NCBI GenBank assembly: GCA_003453695.1
Contig: DMNK01000142.1
Location: 689-15,370, forward strand
Source of the DNA: Acidimicrobiaceae bacterium
GTDB lineage: Bacteria > Actinomycetota > Acidimicrobiia > Acidimicrobiales > UBA8190
DNA length: 14,682 nucleotides
Direction: 5' to 3'
This document shows, one piece after another, positions 6,893-14,526 of this stretch. Position numbers and translations under genes: made by a program. The stretch's first letter is position 1; the number at the start of each line of letters is the position of its first letter. The notes under the pieces were generated by a model. The model was not told where the DNA came from. It saw nothing but the letters and a program-made list of their open reading frames with translations, and did no database searches.

Positions 6893-8062
6893 ATGAGTTG
6901 GAACAAGGTGGCGGTGGTGGGAGCGGGGCTCATCAAGATGGGCGAGCTCTTCGACCAGAGCTACGAGCAGATGGCAGCGGGCGCCTACCGCGCCGCCCTG
7001 GCCAGTGTGGACACCGGAACGCCCGCGATCGACGCCGCCATCGTCGCCACCCAGCGCGGTTCGCTCTGGGGCCAGGAGGGCATCGGCGGCAACACCGTGC
7101 CCAGCGCCCTCGGCCTGTCGGGCATCCCCTGCACCCGGGTGGAGAACGCCTGTCCGAGCGGGTCGGACGCCTTTCGCATCGGGGCCATGGTGGTGGCGAG
7201 CGGCGTGCACGACGTCGTCCTCGTCATCGGCGTCGAGAAGATGCGCGACAAGTCCACCCAGGAGGGACTGCTGGCCCGGGCCGCCGCCGGTCATCCCCTC
7301 TACAACCGGGGCGAGACGGCGCCGGTGCTGTTCGCGCCCTTCGCCACCCGCCACATGCACGAGTTCGGCACCACCCCGGAGATGCTCGCCTCGGTGGCGG
7401 TGAAGAACCACCACAACGGCTGCCTCGACCCCTACGCCCACTTCCGCAACGAGGTCACCGTCGAGCAGGTCCTGTCCTCGCCCATGGTGTGCAGCCCGCT
7501 GCGCCTGCTCGACTGCTGCCCGCAGACCGACGGGGCGGCCGCCGTCATCGTCACCTCTGCGGAGCGGGCGCACGAGTTCACCGACAAGCCGGTGTACGTG
7601 GCCGGTTTCGGCGTGGCCACCGACCACCCCTACCTGCACGAGAAGTCCACGTATGTGGGACTGCCCGCCACCACCCTCGCCTCGCGGCGTGCCTACGACA
7701 TGGCGGGGGTGGCGCCCGACGACATCGACATGGCCGAGGTGCACGACTGCTTCACCATCACCGAGATCCTCGACATCGAGGACCTGGGGTTCGTGGAGAA
7801 GGGCAAGGGCGGTCCCGCCTCGCTCGAGGGCGAGACGGCCCTGGACGGCCGCATCCCGGTCAACCCCTCGGGCGGCCTGCTGGCCAAGGGACACCCCATC
7901 GGGGCCACGGGCCTGGCCCAGATCACCGAGTGCTTCTGGCAGTTGCGCGAGGAGGCGGGCGAACGTCAGGTCGCCATCCGAAACGGCGTGGCCCTGCAGC
8001 ACAACGTCGGCGGCCGCGGTTCGGGCGTCTCGGTGGTGAACATCCTCACGCGCAACGCCTGA
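6893..8062 (+). CDS. SCP2/archaeal-type thiolase
   Basis: This 389-residue thiolase-fold enzyme has the nucleophile Cys87 (NACPSGS), the HDCF motif (284-287) in place of NEAF, the GHP motif with His334, and QHN (369-371) where classical thiolases have the second cysteine. This motif set defines SCP2-type and archaeal acetoacetyl-CoA thiolases, in which the cysteine of HDCF is thought to be the acid/base. LLDCCPQTDGAAAVI (205-219) also resembles the archaeal group. It should cleave a 3-oxoacyl-CoA or condense acyl-CoAs; an intact Cys87 argues against an Ltp2-like retro-aldolase. It follows the HMGCS-like/DUF35 fusion by 13 bases. In related systems DUF35 proteins bind exactly this thiolase type, so the two probably form a complex. 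Confidence 0.92.
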   Translation: MSWNKVAVVGAGLIKMGELFDQSYEQMAAGAYRAALASVDTGTPAIDAAIVATQRGSLWGQEGIGGNTVPSALGLSGIPCTRVENACPSGSDAFRIGAMVVASGVHDVVLVIGVEKMRDKSTQEGLLARAAAGHPLYNRGETAPVLFAPFATRHMHEFGTTPEMLASVAVKNHHNGCLDPYAHFRNEVTVEQVLSSPMVCSPLRLLDCCPQTDGAAAVIVTSAERAHEFTDKPVYVAGFGVATDHPYLHEKSTYVGLPATTLASRRAYDMAGVAPDDIDMAEVHDCFTITEILDIEDLGFVEKGKGGPASLEGETALDGRIPVNPSGGLLAKGHPIGATGLAQITECFWQLREEAGERQVAIRNGVALQHNVGGRGSGVSVVNILTRNA

Positions 8063-8089
8063 GGCTCGTCGCTGGGGCAGACTCTGCCC

Positions 8090-11000
8090 GTGCCCGCCTC
8101 ATCCGCGGTCTGCCCGGTCCACATCGGCCGGGACGCCGAGGTGGGCCGCCTCGGATCGGCCCTGCGGTCGCGGACGCTCGTGCTCGTGGGCGGCGAGGCC
8201 GGGGTGGGCAAATCCCGTTTGGCGTCGGAAGCCCTCCGGCTGGCCGGCGAGCAGGGCCTGACCCCCATGGTGGGGTACTGCGCCCCCGAGGCGGGGATCC
8301 CCTACGCCCCCTTCGTCACCGCCATCCGGCGCAGGACCCGGACCCTCGACGAGGACGCCCTGCGACGCCTGTTCGACGGTGCGGCGCTGCTGGCGTCTGC
8401 GCTGCTGCCCGAGGCAGCACGAACGGCGGGCCTTCCCGAGGACTCCACGCCGAGAGAAGAAGACCTCTTCGCCGCCGTGTGGCAGCTGCTGTGCCGCCTG
8501 TCTGGCCAGGACGGCAGCGTGCTGCTGCTCGAGGACCTGCACTGGGCCGACACCGACGGCCTGCGCCTGCTCAGCTACCTGGCCCGTGAGAGCGCCGACC
8601 TCAACATGTGGCTGGTGGGCACGTACCGCACCGACGAGCTGCACCGCCGGCACCCGCTCACCACTGTCCTCGCCGAGCTGGCTCGCCAGCGGCGGTACGA
8701 GGAGATCCGCCTGGAGCCTCTGGGCCGCGAAGACCTCCGCCGTATGGTGAGCGCCATCCTCGACGGCACCGAGGTGGGCGACGAGTTCCTCGACGCCGTG
8801 CTCGATCGAACCGACGGCAACCCGTTCTTCGTCGAGGAGCTCATCAAGGTCCTGGTCGAGCGAGGTGACATCTTCCGGCAGTCAGGCGACTGGGCCCGGC
8901 GCGACCTGGCTGACATCGAGATGCCGGTGACCGTGCGCGAGACGCTGCTCACCCGCGCCCGCACCCTGGACGACCAGACCCAGCGGGTCCTCCAGATCGC
9001 TGCCCTGGCCGGTGAGCGCCTGGACCCGGCCGTGATCTCCATCGCCGCCGCCGTGGACGACAACGGTGTGGCGGAGGCCGTGCGGCAGGGGCTGGGCCTG
9101 CAGCTCCTGGTCGAGCGGCGCGACGGGCCGGCGACCTTCTACGCCTTCCGGCACGCCCTCACCCGTGAGGCACTGGCCGACGAGCTCGTCGGACCCGACC
9201 GCCAGCAGGCCCACCGACGCATCGCCGACGCCATGCGGGCCGTGCACTCCCACGACCTCGACGCCCTGTCCTCCGAGCTGGCCGATCACTACGCCAACGC
9301 CAGCGAGACGGCCGAGGCGGTGGAGTTCGGCATCCGCGCTGCTCGCTTCGCCGCCGCCAGCTTCGCCTGGGACGAAGTGGGCAGGCGATACGAGTACGCC
9401 CTGCGCCTGATGGAGAGTGATTCGCCCCAGCGCCTGCAGCTGCTCCTCGAGGCGGCCGAACGACTGAGGAACGGCCCCGATCCCCAGTTGCTCACGTCGT
9501 TTTGCACCGAGGCCCAGCGGCTGGCCCGCCTGCATGGCGACAAGGTGGCGGAGGGCCTCGCCCTGTGCATCCAGCAGGCCGTGGTGTGGGACAGCGGAGA
9601 CACTCCGAGAGCCCTGGCGTCGCTCCGGGACGCGTACGAGCTCGTTCGCGGCAGCGGGGAGGCGGCGGAGGCGACGGTGGTGAGCCGCCTGGTCCGCATG
9701 TTGGTGCTGTCCGGAGAGGGTGATGAGGCCAGTGCCCGAATCCCCGAGGCCCTGAAGCTGGCAGAAGGAGTGGGCAACCACGCCGCCCTGTCGGGCCTGC
9801 ACGGCTCGGCACTGATCCTGGGTGGCTTCGGCCCGGAGTTCGACGAGCACTACCACGCCGCTCTCGACGCCGCCCGTGCCGGTAACGACGTGATGGCCGA
9901 GCTCAACCTCACCACCAACGCCGGGTACGTGAACATCTGGTGGGGCTACTTCGCCAGGTCCCGTCCCCTGTTGGAACGGGCCATGGAGCTCGGCGAGCGC
10001 TACTCCCCGAGCAGCCGGTACGAAGAGGCGGGATTCGCCTGGCTGCTGTCGCTGACAGGTGACTACGACGAGGCGTGGGGGCGCGCCGAAGCGATCAGCC
10101 GAGGCGCCGCCCGGGTTCCCAGCCGCATCGTGGCCCTCGGCGCCATGTACGAAGTGGCCGAGCGACGAGGACTGGCCGACGCCGGCGCCGTGGTGGACGA
10201 GATCTGGGCGTTGGCGGCACGGACGGGCGAAGGGCAACGCACCGTCCCCGCCCTGTCTGCCCGCGCCCGCCACGCGCTCCTGCACGGCGACCTGGAAAGC
10301 GCAACACCGCTGTTCTGGGAGGTCATGGGGGCGACGAGGACCGAGGCCGGCACCGGGAGCCACTGGATGTTCGCGCCCGACCTGTCCCGAGTCCTGGCCG
10401 AACAGGACAGGGTCTCCGACCTCGAGCGGTGGGTGGCAGCGGTCCGGCAGTTGACCGACGCCGATCCTCATCCCCACAACCTGGCTGCCCAGGCGCTGTG
10501 CGTCGCCTACCTGTCGATGTCGCACGGCGAGCAGACGGGTGGCGACGAGTTCGAGGGCGCCGCCCGCCGGTTCCAGTCCTTGCCCTGTCCGGCGCGCCAG
10601 GCCGAGGCACTGCTGGGCTCGGCCGACGCCGCCTACCGCGCCAACGCGCTCGAAGCGAGCGCCGAGGCGGCGCGACGTGCGCTGGCCGTGGCCGAAGCGA
10701 TCGGAGCCGGGGAGCTGACGGGGCGGGGGCGGCGGGCGATCGATCGCGTCGAGCAGCCGCCCGTGCTGGCCACCGTGCTGTTCACCGACATCGTCGGCTC
10801 GACGGAACGGCTGTCCGCAGTCGGCGACCGGGCCTGGAGCCAGGTCCTCGACCGGCACAACAACCTGGTGCGCCGCGAGGTCTCCCAATGGAAGGGCCAT
10901 GAGGTCAACACCACCGGAGACGGCTTCGTGGTGTGGTTCGAGACCCCGGCGCAGGGCATCCGCTGCGCCCTGGCGCTCAGACAGAGCTTGGCGCAGGCGG

Positions 11001-11239
11001 GGATCACGGTGCGCGCCGGGCTCCACACCGGTGAATGCCAACTGTCGGGCGAGAACCTCACGGGGATCGCCGTGCACACCGCCGCCCGGGTGAGCGCGCT
11101 CGCCGGGCCGGGCGAGGTGTTGGTGTCGCGAACCGTGCGCGACCTGGTGTCCGGCGGCGGGATCTCGCTGACCGACCGCGGCGTGCACACGCTCAAGGGC
11201 GTGGAAGGCGACTGGCAGCTCTTCGCCGTCTCTTCGTGA
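8090..11239 (+). CDS. AAA/STAND ATPase with helical repeats and C-terminal class III cyclase homology domain
   Basis: This is a 1049-residue signalling-type protein. Walker A GGEAGVGKS is at 34-42 and Walker B LLLEDLHWAD at 145-154, followed by the winged-helix-like region usual in these ATPases. An Ala/Arg-rich helical stretch (about 390-880) is probably TPR-like. The C-terminal cyclase domain (about 893-1049) keeps both metal aspartates, Asp900 (FTDIVGS) and Asp944 (TTGDGF), and Arg1000. However, the substrate-selecting Lys and Asp positions are Asn940 and Ile993, and the transition-state Asn is His996. Such degenerate domains are common in actinobacteria and their cyclase activity is uncertain. 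Many relatives have the cyclase first; here it is last. The gene starts with GTG 27 bases after the thiolase, with only a weak ribosome site, so it may belong to the same transcript. Ligand and output are unknown. Confidence 0.9.
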   Translation: MPASSAVCPVHIGRDAEVGRLGSALRSRTLVLVGGEAGVGKSRLASEALRLAGEQGLTPMVGYCAPEAGIPYAPFVTAIRRRTRTLDEDALRRLFDGAALLASALLPEAARTAGLPEDSTPREEDLFAAVWQLLCRLSGQDGSVLLLEDLHWADTDGLRLLSYLARESADLNMWLVGTYRTDELHRRHPLTTVLAELARQRRYEEIRLEPLGREDLRRMVSAILDGTEVGDEFLDAVLDRTDGNPFFVEELIKVLVERGDIFRQSGDWARRDLADIEMPVTVRETLLTRARTLDDQTQRVLQIAALAGERLDPAVISIAAAVDDNGVAEAVRQGLGLQLLVERRDGPATFYAFRHALTREALADELVGPDRQQAHRRIADAMRAVHSHDLDALSSELADHYANASETAEAVEFGIRAARFAAASFAWDEVGRRYEYALRLMESDSPQRLQLLLEAAERLRNGPDPQLLTSFCTEAQRLARLHGDKVAEGLALCIQQAVVWDSGDTPRALASLRDAYELVRGSGEAAEATVVSRLVRMLVLSGEGDEASARIPEALKLAEGVGNHAALSGLHGSALILGGFGPEFDEHYHAALDAARAGNDVMAELNLTTNAGYVNIWWGYFARSRPLLERAMELGERYSPSSRYEEAGFAWLLSLTGDYDEAWGRAEAISRGAARVPSRIVALGAMYEVAERRGLADAGAVVDEIWALAARTGEGQRTVPALSARARHALLHGDLESATPLFWEVMGATRTEAGTGSHWMFAPDLSRVLAEQDRVSDLERWVAAVRQLTDADPHPHNLAAQALCVAYLSMSHGEQTGGDEFEGAARRFQSLPCPARQAEALLGSADAAYRANALEASAEAARRALAVAEAIGAGELTGRGRRAIDRVEQPPVLATVLFTDIVGSTERLSAVGDRAWSQVLDRHNNLVRREVSQWKGHEVNTTGDGFVVWFETPAQGIRCALALRQSLAQAGITVRAGLHTGECQLSGENLTGIAVHTAARVSALAGPGEVLVSRTVRDLVSGGGISLTDRGVHTLKGVEGDWQLFAVSS

Positions 11240-11369
11240 CGCTCCGGGGATCCGGCATCTGGCGCGCCCGAATGCGGCCCACTCGTTCTTGACGCCCGAA
11301 AGCATCGGCTGCCAGGCTCGTTCCCAGTCCACGGCGGACGCATGCATCGGGGGCGGGAGAAGCCACAGC

Positions 11370-13499
11370 ATGTGGAGACAGAAGCGGGCGGTCCTTGTCT
11401 GGCCGGCCATCGGTGTCGCCCTCTTGGGCACCCTGGGGACGGCAGCCTTTGCCACGATCGGGCGCGGCTCGGCGGCGGGAGGCCCCGGCTCGGCGGCGGC
11501 CTCGGCCTCCACCGCTGCCATGGGTGACGGCGCCGGCACGGTCGCCCCCACCGCCCCGGGGCGACCGGCGGCGGCGAACGAGGCCGGCGCTTCGTGCGCC
11601 GGCAGGGTCCCGTTGTACGTGACCAACTGCGAGGACGGCACCACCACGGCGCAGGAGACCACCAACGTCCCGATCACGATGTCGGACGGCACCGTGCTCG
11701 AAGCCGACGAGTACGTCCCCACCACCTGCACGAAGACCGAGCCCTGCCCCGTCGTCCTCATCCAGACGCCCTACCGCAAGGGCCAGTCCAACTCCCCTTC
11801 TGACTTCGGCTCGCCGTCAGCGGAGGCCATCCCGTACCTGTACGACCACGGCTACATCGAGGTGATAGTGGACGTGCGCGGCACCGGGTCGAGCGAGGGG
11901 TACTGGGACTCCTTCGGCCCCAAGGAGCAGAGCGACGGCGCCACGCTCGTCAACTGGGTGGCCAGCCCGGCCCACATCCCCCAGAGCAACGGCGAGGTGG
12001 CGCTGGCCGGGGTGAGCTATTCCGGCATCAACCAGCTGCTCACCGCGGAGCAAAAGGGAATGAGCGGCCCTGGCAGCCCGCTCAAGGCCATCTTCCCTGT
12101 GGTGTCCATGTCGGATGCCTACCGGGACGTGACCTTCGCGGGCGGGAACGTGGACGCCGGCTTCATCCCCCTGTGGCTGGGGCTCGTGAACGGCCTCGCC
12201 GTCATGCCGCCCGACACCCTCGAGTCCGATCCGGCCATCGCCCTGAACACCGAATCGCAGCACGCCGAGGACCTCGCCATGTTCGCCGCCCCCGCCATCG
12301 CCGACGCCTCTCTGGGCGCCGACGAAGGCCTGCTCCCCTCTCAGGTGCAAGGCGCCTACCCCGACCAGTCCTACGACTCGAACTTCTACACGGTCCGGTC
12401 ACCCGTCACCGCCATCAAGAAGGTCGACGTACCCACGTTCCTCGTGGGCGGGACCTACGACCTGTTCCAACGCGGCGAGCCGCTGCTCTACAACGCCCTC
12501 GGACTTCCTGCCGGCCACAAGAAGGTCATGATCGGCCCCTGGTACCACGTGACCGAAGGAAGCGGCCTCACCGCGGACAACGGGGCCAACCCCGTCACCG
12601 ACACCACCGGCACCGTCCTTCCCAGCGAGAACAACCTGGAGCTGGCCTGGTTCGACCACTGGCTCAAGGGGACCAACAACGGCGTCCAGTCGTTCCCGGG
12701 CGTCGAGACCTACCGGCTCGGCTCCGGCCACTGGTTCGCGGACTCGCGTTTCCCGGCCACGGGCACGGTGGGCCAGCGCTGGTACCTGAGCGGCCCCGGC
12801 AACGGCACCTTGCGCACGTCTCCACCCGGCGCACCCAGCACCGCACAGCTGCCGACGGTCACCGTGGCCGGCACCTGCTCCCGCTCGAGCTGGCAGTGGA
12901 CGGCGGGCATCCCCACCGAGTTCGGAGAGCCCTCGCCGCTGTGCGAGGACAACACCAAGCAGCCACCGGGACAGGCGCTCACCTTCACGAGCGCCCCATT
13001 GGGCAGCCCCTACACGCTGAGCGGTCCCATCGAGGCCGACCTGTACATGAGCTCCACAGCGGCGGACTCAACCGTTGAGGCCACACTGTCCGACGTCTCG
13101 TCTTCGGCGGTGAGCGACATCACGGCGGGCACCCTGGTGGCGTCCATGCGACAGGTGACCACCACGCCGTGCTCCGAAGTGGTCCTCGGCTGCAGCGTGT
13201 ACCTGGCCGACACGTCGGGCGCCAAGCAGTCGATCGAGCCCTGGCACCCCTACACCCCGGCGACTCAGGCGTCCCTCGAGCCCGGGGTGGTCTACGAGTT
13301 GCAAATCGAGATCTTCCCCACCAGCGCCACCATCGAGCCCGGCCACTCGCTTCGGGTCACGATCACCACCAGCGACGTCCCCCACGAGATGCAGACGCTG
13401 TCGACGACCGCCAACAGCATCGGGCTCGACACCTTCTACTTCGGCGGGAGCAGCCCCAGCAGCATCTATCTCGGCACGATCTCACCGGACGCGCGCTGA
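11370..13499 (+). CDS. Secreted S15/CocE-type serine hydrolase
   Basis: This 709-residue protein has an N-terminal export signal or anchor (basic WRQKR, then about 20 hydrophobic residues ending near residue 28) and a Gly/Ala/Ser-rich linker to about 70. The alpha/beta-hydrolase domain has Ser216 in GVSYSG, Asp364 in GGTYDLF and His393 in GPWYH, the catalytic triad of the X-Pro dipeptidyl-peptidase/cocaine esterase family. After about residue 470 comes the beta-jelly-roll domain of that family (PepX_C-like). It likely hydrolyses an ester or amide outside the cell. The frame is open from 11289, but I chose the ATG at 11370, because GGGAGA lies about 9 bases upstream and the signal peptide starts there. 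The 130-base gap before it holds a TTGACG at 11289 but no clear -10, and nothing else I can name. Confidence 0.88.
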   Translation: MWRQKRAVLVWPAIGVALLGTLGTAAFATIGRGSAAGGPGSAAASASTAAMGDGAGTVAPTAPGRPAAANEAGASCAGRVPLYVTNCEDGTTTAQETTNVPITMSDGTVLEADEYVPTTCTKTEPCPVVLIQTPYRKGQSNSPSDFGSPSAEAIPYLYDHGYIEVIVDVRGTGSSEGYWDSFGPKEQSDGATLVNWVASPAHIPQSNGEVALAGVSYSGINQLLTAEQKGMSGPGSPLKAIFPVVSMSDAYRDVTFAGGNVDAGFIPLWLGLVNGLAVMPPDTLESDPAIALNTESQHAEDLAMFAAPAIADASLGADEGLLPSQVQGAYPDQSYDSNFYTVRSPVTAIKKVDVPTFLVGGTYDLFQRGEPLLYNALGLPAGHKKVMIGPWYHVTEGSGLTADNGANPVTDTTGTVLPSENNLELAWFDHWLKGTNNGVQSFPGVETYRLGSGHWFADSRFPATGTVGQRWYLSGPGNGTLRTSPPGAPSTAQLPTVTVAGTCSRSSWQWTAGIPTEFGEPSPLCEDNTKQPPGQALTFTSAPLGSPYTLSGPIEADLYMSSTAADSTVEATLSDVSSSAVSDITAGTLVASMRQVTTTPCSEVVLGCSVYLADTSGAKQSIEPWHPYTPATQASLEPGVVYELQIEIFPTSATIEPGHSLRVTITTSDVPHEMQTLSTTANSIGLDTFYFGGSSPSSIYLGTISPDAR

Positions 13500-13502
13500 G
13501 CG

Positions 13503-13521
13503 CGGTCGCCGCCGGCGATCG
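13503..13521. terminator. Possible bidirectional hairpin between convergent genes
   Basis: An 8-bp stem (13503-13510 with 13514-13521, one G-T pair) and a 3-base loop lie in the 27-base gap between the converging hydrolase and SDR genes. There is no T tract, so this could be a GC-type terminator or chance in GC-rich DNA. Confidence 0.35.
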
Positions 13522-13526
13522 GTGGT

Positions 13527-14477
13527 CTACGAGCCGCCGTTGTCACCCTTGTCCTTGCCGCCCTTGTCCGCCTTGTCCGCCTTGTCCGCCTTGTCCTTGC
13601 CGAGCAGCGGGTGGGCGGGCATGCCCACCGGCTGGAGGTGCTGGCCCAGGACCTCGTGGAAGTGGTCCGCCACCTCCGACGGCGTCCATCTGCCTTCCTT
13701 CCACATCTCCGCCACCTGCCGGGGAGTCTGGAAGATGGTGTAGGCGTACCCGGTGCGCCCCAGCACCTGGCCGTTCACGTACCCGGCCTGTTCGGAGGCC
13801 AGAAAGGCGATGAGCGGGGCGTTGAGGGCCGGGTCCTGCTCGGGCGGTGCGTCGGCACCTCCGAAGAGGTTCTCGGTCATGCGCGTCAGCCCGGCAGGGG
13901 CGACGGCGTTCACCGTGATGCCGTAGCGGCCGAGCTCGAGCGCCCAGACGAAGGTCATGCCCATGATGGCCGCCTTGGCGGAGCCGTAGTTGGTCTGGCC
14001 GAAGTTCCCCCGCAGGCCCGCCGAGGACGTGATGTTCACGATGCGCCCGTAGCCGGCCTCCTTCATGAGGGGCGCGGCATGGCGGGAGCAGTTGAACGTC
14101 CCCTTCTGGTGCACGGCCACCACGGCGTCGTAGTCGCTCTCGTCCATCTTGAGCAGGGTGCGGTCGCGCACTATGCCGGCGTTGTTGACGAGGATGTCGA
14201 TGGAGCCGAAGCGGTCAGCGGCCTGGGCAACGATGCGACCGGCGGCGGCGAAGTCGCTCACCGACTCGTAGTTGGGCTCCGCCTTGCCCCCCGCCTTCTC
14301 GATGAGCCGGCACGTCTCGGCGGCCGGGTCCTCGGCCTGCCCTGCGCCGTCGAGGCCGGTGCCCAGGTCGTTCACCACCACCGCCGCCCCTTCGGCGGCC
14401 AGGCACACGGCGATCTCCCTGCCGATGCCGCGCCCGGCACCGGTCACCACGGCCGTTCTCCCCTCGAGCAGTCCCAT
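13527..14477 (-). CDS. Short-chain dehydrogenase/reductase, (3R)-hydroxyacyl-CoA dehydrogenase-like, with Lys/Asp tail
   Basis: This 316-residue protein has a Rossmann fold with TGAGRGIG (12-19), Asp37 after the second strand, NNAG (98-101) and the catalytic Ser151, Tyr164 and Lys168 (YxxxK). Sequence around VHQKGTFN and GNFGQTNYGSAKA is like the dehydrogenase domain of multifunctional enzyme type 2 and related hydroxyacyl-CoA or steroid dehydrogenases. The expected reaction is NAD(P)-dependent oxidation of a 3-hydroxyacyl-CoA or reduction of the 3-oxo form. An extra C-terminal segment (about 245-293) precedes a charged tail (294-316) built from Lys-Ala-Asp repeats. The ATG (14475-14477) has a GGAGAGGG ribosome site. 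The CTGAC-N6-GTCAG palindrome sits 34-49 bases upstream. The 45-base gap to the ABC gene suggests a shared transcript with an added internal promoter. Confidence 0.92.
   Translation of the reverse strand: MGLLEGRTAVVTGAGRGIGREIAVCLAAEGAAVVVNDLGTGLDGAGQAEDPAAETCRLIEKAGGKAEPNYESVSDFAAAGRIVAQAADRFGSIDILVNNAGIVRDRTLLKMDESDYDAVVAVHQKGTFNCSRHAAPLMKEAGYGRIVNITSSAGLRGNFGQTNYGSAKAAIMGMTFVWALELGRYGITVNAVAPAGLTRMTENLFGGADAPPEQDPALNAPLIAFLASEQAGYVNGQVLGRTGYAYTIFQTPRQVAEMWKEGRWTPSEVADHFHEVLGQHLQPVGMPAHPLLGKDKADKADKADKGGKDKGDNGGS
13563..13596. repeat. 9-bp tandem repeat encoding the SDR's Lys-Ala-Asp tail
   Basis: Three exact copies of CTTGTCCGC (13563-13589) are followed by a partial copy to 13596; a further CTTGTCC lies at 13548-13554. 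On the minus strand each unit adds one Ala-Asp-Lys step to the end of the SDR. The repeat keeps frame, so copy-number change would only lengthen or shorten the tail. Confidence 0.9.
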
Positions 14478-14510
14478 CCGCCCTCTCCGTCTTCTTCGCC
14501 GACGCCGATG

Positions 14511-14526
14511 CTGACGCCGGCGTCAG
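14511..14526. promoter_or_regulatory. Perfect 16-bp palindromic operator upstream of the SDR gene
   Basis: CTGACGCCGGCGTCAG is a perfect palindrome with the same CTGAC-N6-GTCAG frame as the site at 4148-4163. It overlaps the stop codon of the upstream ABC ATPase gene. A minus-strand TACTCT (14540 to 14535) fits a -10 element just upstream, which would place the palindrome right after the transcription start, as at the other site. A terminator is less likely, since no T run follows. Confidence 0.6.

Noticed and set aside
11289..11369. Longer start for the S15 hydrolase at 11289
   Set aside because: It would place 27 polar residues before the signal peptide, while the ATG at 11370 has a ribosome site and begins directly with basic residues and the hydrophobic segment.
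8882..11761. A 959-codon open frame on the minus strand opposite the ATPase/cyclase gene
   Set aside because: It has no recognisable domain, is rich in Gly, Arg, Val and His typical of antisense frames in GC-rich DNA, and opposes a gene with clear motifs over its whole length.
13563..13596. Short repeats considered as a CRISPR-like array
   Set aside because: Units are 9 bp with no spacers and encode the in-frame tail of the SDR.
14511..14526. Palindrome read as a terminator for the ABC transporter gene
   Set aside because: No T run follows in the transcribed direction, the same-strand SDR gene starts only 34 bases later, and the half-sites match the operator at 4148-4163.
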